64,000 bases of DNA from Enterococcus sp. DIV0212c (GCF_017377505.1 NZ_JAFREN010000020.1:3327-67326); one strand, 5' to 3'; positions 25,604 through 35,441 are shown, counted from the first letter of the stretch. Numbers and translations: made by a program. Notes: generated by a model not told the origin, from the letters alone.

Positions 25604-25824
25604 AAGTAATAACCTCAATTCTTTTTTAATATTCAGAAAATTTATTTAACCTGGTGTTTCTGAAAAAAATACATGGAATAATTGTAAACTGTTACTCTTG
25701 TAAAATACATAAAATTTAATGATTAGACTATAAGAAAAATTGAATATTTATTCATTTGTTTTTCATATTGAGAGATAAAATTCAATGGATAAACGGTTTA
25801 ATCCTTTAAGAGAGGGAGATTTTT

Positions 25825-26214
25825 TTGACTGCAATAGCAAAAAGGCAACAAGAATGGGCAACATTAAAGTATTTGATTTTATCGAAATCCCAAAAAGATT
25901 ATCGCGCAATCAGAAAACTATTTGCAGATAATAGATGGAATGAAGAAAAAGAGCAGGCTTTTCGCTTTTATCTTCAGCATGCACTAGCTGCACCACTTAA
26001 AAAAGGAAATGTGTTGAACGCTTATCAGCATATCTGGGGATATTTTAAAACGAAAGCCACCGAAGCAGAACGGGAAAAATACAACGCATTGATTGCATCG
26101 TTTTCTGTAGAACAAGATGAATTGTTGCCTTTTTTAAAAGAATTAGCTATAAAATATCAAGAGCAATACTTGCTACATTCGAAAATACTGTTTAATGAAG
26201 CGTCATACAAATAA
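25825..26214 (+). CDS. YbgA-like DUF1722 protein
   Basis: A 129-residue DUF1722 protein. KYLILSKSQKDYRAIRKL (about 16-33) and the ending HSKILFN are family hallmarks. The domain occurs alone or fused to DUF523 and is sometimes found near photolyase genes; its role is unknown. The start is TTG at 25825, after GAGAGGGAG with a T-rich spacer. It is a single gene, closed by a terminator. Confidence 0.75.
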   Translation: MTAIAKRQQEWATLKYLILSKSQKDYRAIRKLFADNRWNEEKEQAFRFYLQHALAAPLKKGNVLNAYQHIWGYFKTKATEAEREKYNALIASFSVEQDELLPFLKELAIKYQEQYLLHSKILFNEASYK

Positions 26215-26218
26215 AAAA

Positions 26219-26262
26219 ACTGGGACATAACTCTATGAATTATGTCCCAGTTTTTTTGAAGT
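26219..26262 (+). terminator. Terminator after the DUF1722 gene
   Basis: CTGGGACATAA pairs with TTATGTCCCAG, followed by T7. It may also serve the convergent oxidoreductase gene. Confidence 0.85.
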
Positions 26263-26281
26263 TAGTTGCTTTTATTTTGAT

Positions 26282-27382
26282 TTACTTCAAATAATGATCA
26301 ATCGTTTTTTGATAGTTGTGCCAATCATTTTGTCCTGAATTAAAATAATTTGCTAATAGGTAACCGATGTAAGGACCCGTTGTTAAACCAGAAGAACCTA
26401 ATCCGCTAGCAACAATAGCTGTGGGATCATTTGGTAAGCAGCTGAAAAATGGCGCAAAGTCTGATGTATAGGCACGAGTTCCAACACGATAAGCAGCAGG
26501 AAATTCTTCGAAAAAGCTCGAGTTAGCCAGGAAGGGCACTGTTTTTTTCTGCAACATAGAAAAAGCCTCTTTCGTTGGAGCTAAATCAAAACCAGCATCA
26601 TTTTCATGCGTTGCTCCTACTAAAATTTGACCGTTTTCAAAAGGAATCAAATCACTTTCACCATCCAACATCGCTACAGGCCAGCTGCTGCTCTTTTTGT
26701 AAGGTGTATCAAAAGCTAATAATTGACCTTTTTGTGGTCGAATATCAGTTTTATAGTCAAGCGGTTCTAATAAAGAGGGAAGACCAGGCCCTGCACAGAT
26801 TGCAACCACATCAAAATCTTCTGTTTCTGTCGGTGTACTGACGCGCCAATGCTCTTGCGTTCGACTAAGCTTAACAGAGCTTGTTTTTAAGGTTATATTT
26901 TGGAGTATTGCCCGTTTTCTCAATGTTTCTAAGTAGCTAGCCCCGTCTAATTTTCCGCCGCCAGTGATAAATAGTGCAGGCTGTGCATTTAATAAAGGCA
27001 GTTTTTCTTGTACCTGTTGTGCAGTTAATAACTGGATATCACCAATTTCAGGAGCCGCTTGTTTTCTTTCGAGGGCTAAGTCCAGTAAAGACTCAAGTTC
27101 ACCATCTTTTCTAAGGATCAAGGTGCCAGTTTTTTGATAAACACTTTCTGACAGAGCAAAATCTTGGACTAGTTTTGGGTAAAACGCAGCACCATCTTTT
27201 GCTAATTGGTACCATTTTTTATTTCGGCGTTTAGAAAGCCAAGGAGAGATAATCCCAGCACTAGCTTTAGTCGCTTGTCCGACAGGATTATCATACAAGG
27301 TTACGTTATATTTTTTTAAATCGATATAGTTGGCTAAAGTCAGGCCAATGATCCCGCCACCGATGATTGCTAATTTTTTCAT
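26282..27382 (-). CDS. FAD-dependent amino-acid oxidase-like enzyme (DadA/glycine oxidase family)
   Basis: A 366-residue flavoprotein. The N-terminus KKLAIIGGGIIGLTLANYI is the FAD dinucleotide-binding motif, and TKASAGIISPW and the C-terminal GLGSSGLTTGPYIG loop are typical of DadA/ThiO-type oxidoreductases. It should oxidise an amine or D-amino acid; the substrate is not evident. I start at ATG 27382 (AAGGAG upstream) and reject a longer form from 27448. It is 78 bp downstream of the transglutaminase gene on the same strand, so co-transcription is possible. Confidence 0.8.
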   Translation of the reverse strand: MKKLAIIGGGIIGLTLANYIDLKKYNVTLYDNPVGQATKASAGIISPWLSKRRNKKWYQLAKDGAAFYPKLVQDFALSESVYQKTGTLILRKDGELESLLDLALERKQAAPEIGDIQLLTAQQVQEKLPLLNAQPALFITGGGKLDGASYLETLRKRAILQNITLKTSSVKLSRTQEHWRVSTPTETEDFDVVAICAGPGLPSLLEPLDYKTDIRPQKGQLLAFDTPYKKSSSWPVAMLDGESDLIPFENGQILVGATHENDAGFDLAPTKEAFSMLQKKTVPFLANSSFFEEFPAAYRVGTRAYTSDFAPFFSCLPNDPTAIVASGLGSSGLTTGPYIGYLLANYFNSGQNDWHNYQKTIDHYLK

Positions 27383-27459
27383 AAGTAACTCCTTTTTGTA
27401 AATCTGAATTAAGTAATTCATTTTTACATAAGTTTGTAGAGGATGCAAGTGTTCTTGAA

Positions 27460-29634
27460 TTACCCTCTAGCCTCTTTCTTTAAGTCAGCCACCGATTTTG
27501 CTACATCCTTCAATAAAACGGTATATTCATTTTCCTTGGGGTGGGCATCGCCATAAAGTGTCTGTTCATATACTTCTGTCAACTGGATAAAACGACCTTC
27601 AAAGTGCGGATATTTCTGTTCAAAACGTTTCGCATAATGCGTTAAGGGTTCATTTGCCTGACGATACAAAATTTGCTCTGCTTTGTGCAGAACGATCATG
27701 TAAGCCCCAGTGAATTGTTTAGGTTGAACTTTGCGATAAAGACTAAAATAAAGTAAGAAAAAGTACTTGTGCAAAAAGAAACCGCCGATAGCTGCTAAAA
27801 GAATCAATAAACCAAGCAAAACCCAATGTAAGTTTGGGTGCCAGTAAGCGAAACCAGTTTTTTGTGCTGCTTTTTCAGATACTTTTTCTACGCTACTTGA
27901 AGTTGTTGTCGTTGTTTTTTGTGCTTCCTTAGGTGACGAAGACTCCGTGCTGGTATTTGTATATTTACTATCAACTGTAGAGTTTTTAGTAACAGCACTT
28001 GGGCTTGCATTATTCGTAAAACTTGGTGTCGGTTCAAATGGCAGCCAACCATACCCTTCAAAATAAACTTCTGTCCAAGAATGAGCATCATTATTTCTAA
28101 TGGTATATTCTGAATACTCGCCGTCTTTGTTGCTGGTCATGGTTCCTGAACTAAAGCCTTTTGCCCAACGGCTAGAAATGCCCAGTGAGCGAAGCATGAT
28201 CGTCATTGCACTGGAAAAATTATCACAATATCCAACCTTGGATTCAAAAAGAAAATAATCAACATAATCTTCATTTTCCGGTGTAAAAGGTGTATCTACT
28301 TTTGAATAGCGGTAGCCGCCGCCCATTTTTAAATAGTGTTCAATTGCTTTAACTTTTCCATAAAGAGTATCTTGATTTTCAGTCAATGAAATAGCTAGTT
28401 CTTGAATTTGTTTAGGCATATTTGTTGGTATTTGCACGGTCTGAATATCTTTGGAAGGCTGATAAGGAACTTGTTCTAACGCATCTAGTGAGACTTCAGG
28501 TTCTTGCCAAGTAAGTTGTACGGTTTTAGGCTTAGTTAAAAGATTGATGCGCTGTTTCTTTTGGAATTGTTCTGTTTGACCTATGGCATCCAAAGTCGCT
28601 GAAACATTTCCATAAGGATAAGGCAAATATTCTATAGGATTGTTAAATGACAAGGTAATCGTCATTTCTGGTCCAAATGCACCTTTGTATACTTGATTTT
28701 CCAACACGCTTAAAGGATTTACAGTATCTGAAATAGCGGATTCTGAGGTATCGTTCCATCCTTTTCCAGTATAATTATATTTAGTTTCAACGCGCCAATA
28801 ATGTTCTTTTTTCTGCTTAGCGGTGAAAACGACAGTTTGATCGTCATTTAGCGGACCACCTAGCTGGGTATCATTATTACTAAAACCGGAGCTGGAAATA
28901 TCCTCGGAACCATATTGAGCGATGTGCTGATAAATACCTTGCTGATTCATATATGTGCGGACTGCAGCAGTTTGGGTAAAAATAACATTTTTAGTTTGAG
29001 GAAATACAAGTAAAAAAATATAGGCGCTTCCTGCAATCAAAAACAAAATAAATCCGCTTAAAAGAACCAAAGATCTTTTTTCTTTTCCAATGCCTATTAT
29101 TTTAGAACGCTTTAATCCATAAAAAAGGACGGCAGCGCTAGTGATTATCATTACCTCAATGCCAAAATTCAGCTGGTTAAAGACAGCCAACATAAACAGG
29201 TAGCTAATGAGCAGTAAGTAGCCGAGTGTCCAGCGTTCATACTGAATAAACAAAACGGCTAAAAGGATCAATAAAAATAAAATAATAGACAAAGCAATGA
29301 TATCAGGTAAATAATTAACTTCTCCCGTAAGCATTTTGACATAGATTTGAAGATTCTTTTGAAGCAAGGTTCCCAGCCAAGTAAAGCCGAAAGAGTGGTG
29401 TAAAGGAAAATAGCAATACAACGTAAAAAGATAGCTAAATAGATAAAGAGGAAACCGTATCAGATTACGCTTAATAATTAGTGTAATAAAGCAAATCAGT
29501 GCCAGTATTCCAATAAAAAAAGAGGAATTAGTTTGCTTTAAATGATAAACGTTTAAAAAAGGTAAACTTGCCGCTGCCAACATAAAAAAACTAAGAATAG
29601 CAAAAGGCCATTTTTGTTTGATTCTAGTCTTCAA
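27460..29634 (-). CDS. Membrane-anchored transglutaminase-like protein (TgpA type)
   Basis: A 724-residue protein: about six N-terminal membrane segments (1-210), an extracytoplasmic region with a transglutaminase fold (about 420-560: catalytic Cys in VGYCDNFSSAM, His in AHSWTEVYF, acidic residue in FEPTPSF), a Ser/Thr-rich stretch, a further membrane segment (HWVLLGLLILLAAIGGFFL) and a DUF4129-like cytoplasmic tail. The TTG start at 29634 follows AAAGGAGG; the extended frame has no ribosome site. It overlaps the DUF58 gene by 11 bp. MoxR-DUF58-transglutaminase loci are conserved; their cell-envelope role is not settled. Confidence 0.85.
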   Translation of the reverse strand: MKTRIKQKWPFAILSFFMLAAASLPFLNVYHLKQTNSSFFIGILALICFITLIIKRNLIRFPLYLFSYLFTLYCYFPLHHSFGFTWLGTLLQKNLQIYVKMLTGEVNYLPDIIALSIILFLLILLAVLFIQYERWTLGYLLLISYLFMLAVFNQLNFGIEVMIITSAAVLFYGLKRSKIIGIGKEKRSLVLLSGFILFLIAGSAYIFLLVFPQTKNVIFTQTAAVRTYMNQQGIYQHIAQYGSEDISSSGFSNNDTQLGGPLNDDQTVVFTAKQKKEHYWRVETKYNYTGKGWNDTSESAISDTVNPLSVLENQVYKGAFGPEMTITLSFNNPIEYLPYPYGNVSATLDAIGQTEQFQKKQRINLLTKPKTVQLTWQEPEVSLDALEQVPYQPSKDIQTVQIPTNMPKQIQELAISLTENQDTLYGKVKAIEHYLKMGGGYRYSKVDTPFTPENEDYVDYFLFESKVGYCDNFSSAMTIMLRSLGISSRWAKGFSSGTMTSNKDGEYSEYTIRNNDAHSWTEVYFEGYGWLPFEPTPSFTNNASPSAVTKNSTVDSKYTNTSTESSSPKEAQKTTTTTSSSVEKVSEKAAQKTGFAYWHPNLHWVLLGLLILLAAIGGFFLHKYFFLLYFSLYRKVQPKQFTGAYMIVLHKAEQILYRQANEPLTHYAKRFEQKYPHFEGRFIQLTEVYEQTLYGDAHPKENEYTVLLKDVAKSVADLKKEARG

Positions 29635-30700
29635 AAGGCTGACCTCCTTTATCGATGAAGAAAACTTGATCTTTCCAATACAAACAAAGATCCGCTCCTT
29701 CAAAGGTGACTAAATAGAGATCATTGTTTCGATTTAATACATAAAGTTGATCATCTAGCCAGTTTGTTTTTGTTGGACTGAAAACAACTAGTTTTTTATT
29801 AGAAATAGTCGGTAAACTCATTTCTTCAAGTAAAGGATCGATTGCTGCTAATACGTGATCTTTCGGTGTAGAATTAGGAAAATCAGCCATGATCGTTTGT
29901 TGAAAGGAAAGCTTATTTTCAACTACCTGAATAAACGAATAGTAAACAGAAAGCAGCTGTTCAAAGTTCTCATGAGACAATCCATAAAATAAAAAATGAG
30001 TCCCAGTCTCGGTTTCTTGTTCATATTCTTTAACAATCAATTCATTTCTTTTTCCAGATTGTTTCCAATCAATCGAATGAAAGGAATCCCCAATTTGGTA
30101 GTCACGAAAATTTTTAATCGAAAACGATGGACAGCCAAAATCCTTAGAAAAGGTAGGTTGAGCAACTAACAATTGTTGGTATAACTGCTCTGCCAAATCC
30201 AGCTGTAAAGTGGGCATAACCACAAAAGGACCAGCTAAATTCAATATGGATCTTTTAGAGAAAAGACCAAATAAATCAGAACAAATGAAAACAAGAGGTA
30301 GCTGTTGAAAAACGCCTCTTTGCATTGGCTGCCAGTCCAACGTCAGTTCTTTTTTTCGCCCAGAATATAAAGTTAGATAGTGTTTTTTAGCTTGCGGAGT
30401 ATCTTTGAGCCAAAGCGTTAGTATAGGAAGTCGAAGCAGTGTTGGCCGATAACGAAAGAGGGCTATTTCGATTTGATTCGGCTGATTGACTACGTAAGTC
30501 CTGTTTTCAGTTGATTGAACTTGAATTTTTTTTAATGATGGAAATAAAGTAAAAAGGTCACATAATAATATAAACGTTAAAAAGAATAACAGCAGCCAGC
30601 CAGTGGAATTATTAAAAATTATCGCATAAAGAAAAACAGCAAAATAAAAACAAAAAATGCCGATTATTCTTATAAAAGTAGTGACCCTATTCTGTTTCAT
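29624..30700 (-). CDS. DUF58 family membrane protein
   Basis: A 358-residue protein with two N-terminal membrane helices (about 10-50) and the DUF58 core (FRDYQIGDSFHSIDWKQSGKRNELIVKEYEQE, about residues 196-227). DUF58 proteins resemble a von Willebrand A domain and pair with MoxR ATPases. It lies 2 bp downstream of the MoxR gene and overlaps the transglutaminase gene. It may be a substrate or adaptor of the ATPase (inference). Confidence 0.85.
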   Translation of the reverse strand: MKQNRVTTFIRIIGIFCFYFAVFLYAIIFNNSTGWLLLFFLTFILLCDLFTLFPSLKKIQVQSTENRTYVVNQPNQIEIALFRYRPTLLRLPILTLWLKDTPQAKKHYLTLYSGRKKELTLDWQPMQRGVFQQLPLVFICSDLFGLFSKRSILNLAGPFVVMPTLQLDLAEQLYQQLLVAQPTFSKDFGCPSFSIKNFRDYQIGDSFHSIDWKQSGKRNELIVKEYEQETETGTHFLFYGLSHENFEQLLSVYYSFIQVVENKLSFQQTIMADFPNSTPKDHVLAAIDPLLEEMSLPTISNKKLVVFSPTKTNWLDDQLYVLNRNNDLYLVTFEGADLCLYWKDQVFFIDKGGQPFED

Positions 30701-30702
30701 CG

Positions 30703-31644
30703 TTATTTCCTAACAGGAACAGGGACATGTCCAAGTATTTGGTCAAAGATTTCCTGTAACTGTTCTCTAGAGGCTGTTTGTCCGTTTTTCAATAATAAGC
30801 GATGACCAAAAGTGGCTGGTAAAATGTGTTGAAGGTCACTTGGCGTAACATAAGAACGTCCTTCAGTTAAAGCAAATGCTTTGGCGGCCCTTACAAAAGA
30901 AATCGATCCACGAGGACTGATTCCAAGTGCGATATGTTTATGAGTACGAGTAGCCTGAACTAATTGAAGAGCATATCGGGCGACGTTTGGATCGATATAA
31001 ATTTCTTCCACTAATCTTTTTAAGTGACTAATTTCAGCAGTATCAAGAATTTGCTGTACATGATTTAACTCGGCACCCGATTGATTCAAGATTAAATCAA
31101 GTTCATCCGTAAATTCAGGATAACCAATATGAAGTTTAAATAAAAAACGATCTAACTGAGCTTCAGGTAAAGGATAAGTTCCTTCATAATCCAATGGATT
31201 TTGAGTGGCTAATACGAAGAAATGGTCATCTAGTGGATACGTGTAATTATCAATGGTTATATGATTTTCAGACATTGCTTCCAATAAAGCAGCCTGAGTT
31301 CTTGGTGTCGTACGATTGATCTCATCAGCTAGCAAGACTGTTGTAAAGACTGGTCCTTTATGAAATTCAAATGTTTGAGAAGAATTATTATAAACAGAAA
31401 CCCCTAAAATATCACTAGGCAGTAAATCTGGCGTGAACTGAATCCTATTGTAGTTGCCGTGAGTTGCTTTGGCTAATGTTTTAACCATCATGGTTTTCCC
31501 AACACCAGGAACATCTTCAAATAAAACATGTCCGCCCGATAAGAAAGCGGTAACAGTCAATTGAAGAACATCCCGTTTTCCTAGAATAACTTTTTCCATT
31601 TCATCAATCAATAAGGTGATTTTGTTATGTGCTGATTCAAGCAT
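30703..31644 (-). CDS. MoxR family AAA+ ATPase
   Basis: A 313-residue AAA+ protein: Walker A in GVGKTMMVKTLA (about 46-57), Walker B in LLADEINR, sensor 1 in FVLATQNP, and a C-terminal lid with the ISPRGSISFVRAAK block. MoxR ATPases act as chaperone-like activators for partner proteins encoded beside them, here the DUF58 and transglutaminase proteins. GGAGG precedes ATG 31644. It is the first gene of the operon. Confidence 0.9.
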   Translation of the reverse strand: MLESAHNKITLLIDEMEKVILGKRDVLQLTVTAFLSGGHVLFEDVPGVGKTMMVKTLAKATHGNYNRIQFTPDLLPSDILGVSVYNNSSQTFEFHKGPVFTTVLLADEINRTTPRTQAALLEAMSENHITIDNYTYPLDDHFFVLATQNPLDYEGTYPLPEAQLDRFLFKLHIGYPEFTDELDLILNQSGAELNHVQQILDTAEISHLKRLVEEIYIDPNVARYALQLVQATRTHKHIALGISPRGSISFVRAAKAFALTEGRSYVTPSDLQHILPATFGHRLLLKNGQTASREQLQEIFDQILGHVPVPVRK

Positions 31645-31682
31645 AAGTAATTATTGCCTCCTTAGTTTAAACGTATAACGAC

Positions 31683-31697
31683 TCGTTCTGAGAACGA
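31683..31697. promoter_or_regulatory. Perfect palindrome upstream of the MoxR operon
   Basis: TCGTTCTGAGAACGA is a 15-bp perfect palindrome about 40 bp before the MoxR start. A regulator site is possible; no regulator can be named. Confidence 0.3.
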
Positions 31698-31936
31698 CCG
31701 TGAAATAAGAGAAGATAAACGTGTAGTCAGTTTATGCAACTCTAATTGAAAATAAAGTGTGTTCTTTTATTGTATAGATAACACTGGTTCAGTTCAAGGC
31801 GTTATAAGAATTTCTTAAGGGAGCAGCTGAAAATTTTGGTGAAATGTAAAACCATAAGTGGTTTTGTTGTAGCTAAAGTAAAACAAGCATAGGAAATTGT
31901 ATCGCCATAAAGCAGATAAATATCAATCGTAACAGA

Positions 31937-31966
31937 TTGGGTTCATACTAATTAGTATGAACCCAA
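31937..31966. promoter_or_regulatory. 30-bp perfect palindrome, candidate operator
   Basis: Two 15-bp arms (TTGGGTTCATACTAA and its exact complement) meet with no spacer, directly before the AAAAGGAGG ribosome site of the quinone-reductase-like gene. No T run follows, so it is not a terminator. The core TACTAATTAGTA fits the TACT-N4-AGTA type of site bound by HxlR/YodB redox regulators (inference). Confidence 0.6.
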
Positions 31967-31980
31967 AAGGAGGACAACTG

Positions 31981-33027
31981 ATGTATAAGGACAAACAAAT
32001 GAATGCTGTCGGTTTTTATGAAGGATTGCCAATTGGAAATGAAGCAAGCTTTATCAATGAATGTCAACCAATTCCAAGTCCGAACGAACGTGATATTCTT
32101 GTGAAGGTAAAAGCAGTTTCTGTCAATCCTATAGATACTAAATTAAGGCAAACAGCAAAGCACCAAAGCCAGTTACATGTACTTGGTTTTGATGGCGTAG
32201 GAGAGGTTGTTTCTGTCGGTAAAAATGTTGAGAAATTTACTATTGGCGATCGTGTGCTTTATGCAGGTACAACCAAGCGGGCAGGGAGTAATCAAGAGTA
32301 TCAATTAGTAGATGAACGAATCGTAGCTTTGGCGCCTAAAAATTTAAGCAATGAAGAAGCTGCTGCTTTGCCATTAACTTCGTTGACAGCTTACGAGTTA
32401 TTATTTGAGAAATTTGACCTAATTCCAAAAGAAAATGCCAATCAGGGCAAGTCTATTTTAGTGATCAATGGAGCTGGCGGTGTGGGATCGATTTTAACTC
32501 AGCTTGCTCATTGGGCTGGATTAACTGTTTATGCTACAGCAAGTCCTGCAAATTTTGACTGGTTAAAAGAAAATGGGGTAGATCATCCTATTGATTATCA
32601 TGAGAATATCAAGGATAGTTTAGAAAATTTGGGAGTTACTACTGTGGATTATGCTGCCGTATTATTTAATATCAGTTCTTATTTTGAGAGGGTAGCGGAA
32701 TTGATTCATCCGTTCGGGCATATCGGCACAATCGTTGGTTTAGATACCGCATTAGATATTAGCTCATTAAAAAATAAGTCAGTCAGCTTTGATTGGGAGT
32801 ATATGTTTGCTAAAACTGATTTTAATTATCAAATCGAAACACAAGGTGAAATACTAGCTTTAATTGCCAAGCTGGCTGATGAAAAGAAACTAAAGACGAC
32901 ACTAAAAAGAACGTACGCAACAGGTATCAATGCTGAAAATATTAAACAAGCAACAGCCGACGTTGAAACAGGTCATATGAATGGGAAAGTTGTGATAAGT
33001 GGTCCGTTTAATGGAGGAAGTCTATAG
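31981..33027 (+). CDS. Zinc-type alcohol dehydrogenase-like / quinone oxidoreductase (MDR family)
   Basis: A 348-residue medium-chain dehydrogenase. The N-terminal GroES-like domain (VSVNPIDTKLR, GFDGVGEVVSVG) is followed by a Rossmann domain with VINGAGGVGSILTQLA (NADPH-binding). The structural-zinc cysteines are missing, which fits the QOR-like zinc-free subgroup despite the common name. ATG 31981 has AGGAGG 6 nt upstream. The palindromic operator immediately before it suggests induction by an electrophile or quinone (inference). Confidence 0.8.
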   Translation: MYKDKQMNAVGFYEGLPIGNEASFINECQPIPSPNERDILVKVKAVSVNPIDTKLRQTAKHQSQLHVLGFDGVGEVVSVGKNVEKFTIGDRVLYAGTTKRAGSNQEYQLVDERIVALAPKNLSNEEAAALPLTSLTAYELLFEKFDLIPKENANQGKSILVINGAGGVGSILTQLAHWAGLTVYATASPANFDWLKENGVDHPIDYHENIKDSLENLGVTTVDYAAVLFNISSYFERVAELIHPFGHIGTIVGLDTALDISSLKNKSVSFDWEYMFAKTDFNYQIETQGEILALIAKLADEKKLKTTLKRTYATGINAENIKQATADVETGHMNGKVVISGPFNGGSL

Positions 33028-33049
33028 AAATCTGTTGATTTTTTTGAGA

Positions 33050-33100
33050 AATAAAAAAGAGAGCATAAAATTAACTGTGTTTTAGTTAATTTCATGCTCA
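33050..33100 (-). terminator. Terminator of the LRR surface-protein gene
   Basis: GAGCATGAAATTAACT pairs with AGTTAATTTTATGCTC (minus strand), followed on that strand by a T-rich run (TCTTTTTTATTT). Confidence 0.75.
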
Positions 33101-33134
33101 AAATCAGTTTCTTTAGATTTAATCTGTGGGTAGT

Positions 33135-35075
33135 TTATTTTGTTTGTCTTACTTTTTTTAAAACATACTGATAATTAACAAATCCGATGAAGACCAGACC
33201 AAGTATCAACCAAGTATGATTTGAGCGTTCGCCTGTAGCTGGAAATTTCTTTTCAGTTGAGGCAGTAGCACTTGTTTTTGATAATTGTTTGTCATTTGTG
33301 GAAGGACTTTTAATCGCTGAATCGTTTGCTGCTGGCTTGTTTGGCGTTGTGTCATTGGTTTTAGAAGAATCAGTAGTGGGTTCTGTTTTTGTTTCATCTT
33401 TAACATAGATGTATGTCACTTCTTGATCTTCTTCAGTAAATAGACCAGTTGTCGCACCTTTGATATCTTTCAATGTGAAGCCATTTATTTCTACTTTTTC
33501 AGTTTTAAAAGGATCACCAATAGTTCCAGTCTGGACAAATTCATCTTGAATCGTTTGATTATTGATATCTACATAATGAACGGTCACTTTACCCATTTTT
33601 TCAATGATTGGCGCTGAGTTTTTTTTGTAAATAAAGATCACTGTTTGTTCTTGATCGGTGAAAGTACCGGCTGTGTCTCCCTTTGTTTCGATTAACTCAT
33701 AATCTGGGATTTCCTGTACAGGAATATCAAACGATTGTCCAACTAAACCTGAACGTGTTTCACTAGGCAGTAATAATTTTCCATCAGTATCCTGATAGTG
33801 TATCGTTACAGGTTTTCCATCATCAAGAACGTTAAATTGGTGCAAATACGTTCCCCCTGATATCGCATAAAAAGCGAAGCCTGGTGGTTGAGCATAAGAG
33901 CCTGCTAGATTGTTTAAACGAGCATTGTACTCAATGGTAGAAAGATTCGCAAATTCATCTTCTGTTACGCCAGAAATCGTGATACCTTCATCAGTAATCT
34001 GTAAACGATTTGCAGGTAATTGCATACCATTAAAATCTAGATACGTATTGCTGGCTGAATTAGATGTTGTGAATGGCGGAACATAACCATCAAAGTTTGT
34101 CATTCTGTTAGGCATCATTGAAAATGGTAGGAATAAAGTTTCTTGATCAAAATCATAGGCTAAAGAAGAACGTCCAATTGTTGTTGGTGGATCATTCCGT
34201 CCTGTATTTTGTCCGAAGGCCGCTAGATCGTTAAGCGCAGGAAACTCATTAATTACTGTAAAATCAGTGATACCACAAAACTGAACAGAAAGTGACTTTA
34301 GATTAGGAAGTGCTTTAAATGGTGCAATAGTCGTAATGTTCATATTTGAATCCATGTAAATACGCGTTAATGACGTTAACTGAGCAATTTTAGGCAAAAT
34401 ATCATCATCGATACTTGTAGAACCTAAACCAAGATTTGTAAGTCCAGAATTGCTGCTTAAATCAGGAAAGTTAGCGCTAGTTAAACTTTTCGTTTGTAGC
34501 GTGACAAAGGTTAAAGAAGATAGCTGTTCTAACGGGCTAAAATCAGTTATATTATTCGTTGTATTCATATAAATAGAACTTAAATTTGTTGCATGTTCTA
34601 TTCCGGAAAGACTGCTGATTTGAGCTGAATTAAGAGAAAGATTGGTTAGACGGTCCATATCTGCTTGGGTCAATTCACTGCCAGCAGGTAAACCTAGAGT
34701 CGATAAAATCGCTTGTTTTAAAATTGGATCAGCAATAGTGATGACATCAGCTCTAGGAATAGCCAAAGTAGCGGCTGTCTCCTCAGTAGTTGTAGAATCT
34801 GCCGTTGAAATTGTCGTATCGTTCTCAACTGGAGTCGTTGATGCAGTTGGCTCTTCAAAAGTAGAACTTTCCAATGGTGTAGAAGATTCAAGCGCTGATT
34901 CTGTCGTTGCTGTGTTTTCTTGTGTTTGAGATACATCAGTTTGCTTGTCAGCAGGTGCAAGATCTTCAGCGAAAACAAAAGATGGTGTTAGAAAGATCGG
35001 AGCTAATAAAGCGAGAATCATGATTGTCGGGATCGTTTTTTTCTTATGTACTGGTGTTCTGTACCTGTTTTTCAT
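33135..35075 (-). CDS. LRR and MucBP surface protein with FPATG sorting signal
   Basis: A 646-residue wall protein: a long signal peptide ending near AEDLAP, a Ser/Thr/Glu-rich stalk (about 35-105), internalin-like leucine-rich repeats (about 110-275), an LRR-capping region, two MucBP domains (about 420-485 and 495-560, each with VTIHYQDTDGK or VTVHYVDINNQ and a VIFIYKK/VTYIYVK end), a Thr/Lys spacer, then FPATGE, a membrane segment and a basic tail. FPATG is a variant of LPXTG. Internalin-type LRR with MucBP suggests mucin or host-surface adhesion (inference). ATG 35075 is preceded by GGAGGAAAA. Confidence 0.85.
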   Translation of the reverse strand: MKNRYRTPVHKKKTIPTIMILALLAPIFLTPSFVFAEDLAPADKQTDVSQTQENTATTESALESSTPLESSTFEEPTASTTPVENDTTISTADSTTTEETAATLAIPRADVITIADPILKQAILSTLGLPAGSELTQADMDRLTNLSLNSAQISSLSGIEHATNLSSIYMNTTNNITDFSPLEQLSSLTFVTLQTKSLTSANFPDLSSNSGLTNLGLGSTSIDDDILPKIAQLTSLTRIYMDSNMNITTIAPFKALPNLKSLSVQFCGITDFTVINEFPALNDLAAFGQNTGRNDPPTTIGRSSLAYDFDQETLFLPFSMMPNRMTNFDGYVPPFTTSNSASNTYLDFNGMQLPANRLQITDEGITISGVTEDEFANLSTIEYNARLNNLAGSYAQPPGFAFYAISGGTYLHQFNVLDDGKPVTIHYQDTDGKLLLPSETRSGLVGQSFDIPVQEIPDYELIETKGDTAGTFTDQEQTVIFIYKKNSAPIIEKMGKVTVHYVDINNQTIQDEFVQTGTIGDPFKTEKVEINGFTLKDIKGATTGLFTEEDQEVTYIYVKDETKTEPTTDSSKTNDTTPNKPAANDSAIKSPSTNDKQLSKTSATASTEKKFPATGERSNHTWLILGLVFIGFVNYQYVLKKVRQTK

Positions 35076-35317
35076 ATGTTTTTCCTCCATAGTTCATAAT
35101 AAAGTGTGTAATTTATGATAAAAGAATATCATCACAAATCATTTTATCATAAAAATGCGAATAAAATGCACAAATTATTTAAAAAAGTAAATATTTTTGT
35201 TATAAAACTCTTTTTATGCTTGTACTTACGCCTTTTTTGTAGCTCGTGATAATTAAATTGAAATTAGATTTTTTTTATTTATGAAAAAATTGCTGAATTG
35301 AGTACTAGATTAAAAAG

Positions 35318-35347
35318 ATGACAAGATTTCGCCAGGTAGCTTATAAT
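35318..35347 (+). promoter_or_regulatory. Likely queG promoter
   Basis: ATGACA (35318-35323), 18 bp, TATAAT (35342-35347). The rest of the 366-bp gap is AT-rich and I see no riboswitch or gene in it. Confidence 0.45.
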
Positions 35348-35441
35348 AAAGTGAACTGATATTGAAAAGTACAAGGTGCAGTGGAACGAAATGATATTAC
35401 CATACGGGTCCATTCAGTTTTTATAATAAGGAGTACATAAA

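Noticed and set aside
35348..35441. Possible preQ1 riboswitch in the queG leader
   Set aside because: I looked for the compact preQ1-I pattern and its C-rich loop pairing to an A-rich tail; neither is convincing. queG is a late pathway step and often lacks one.
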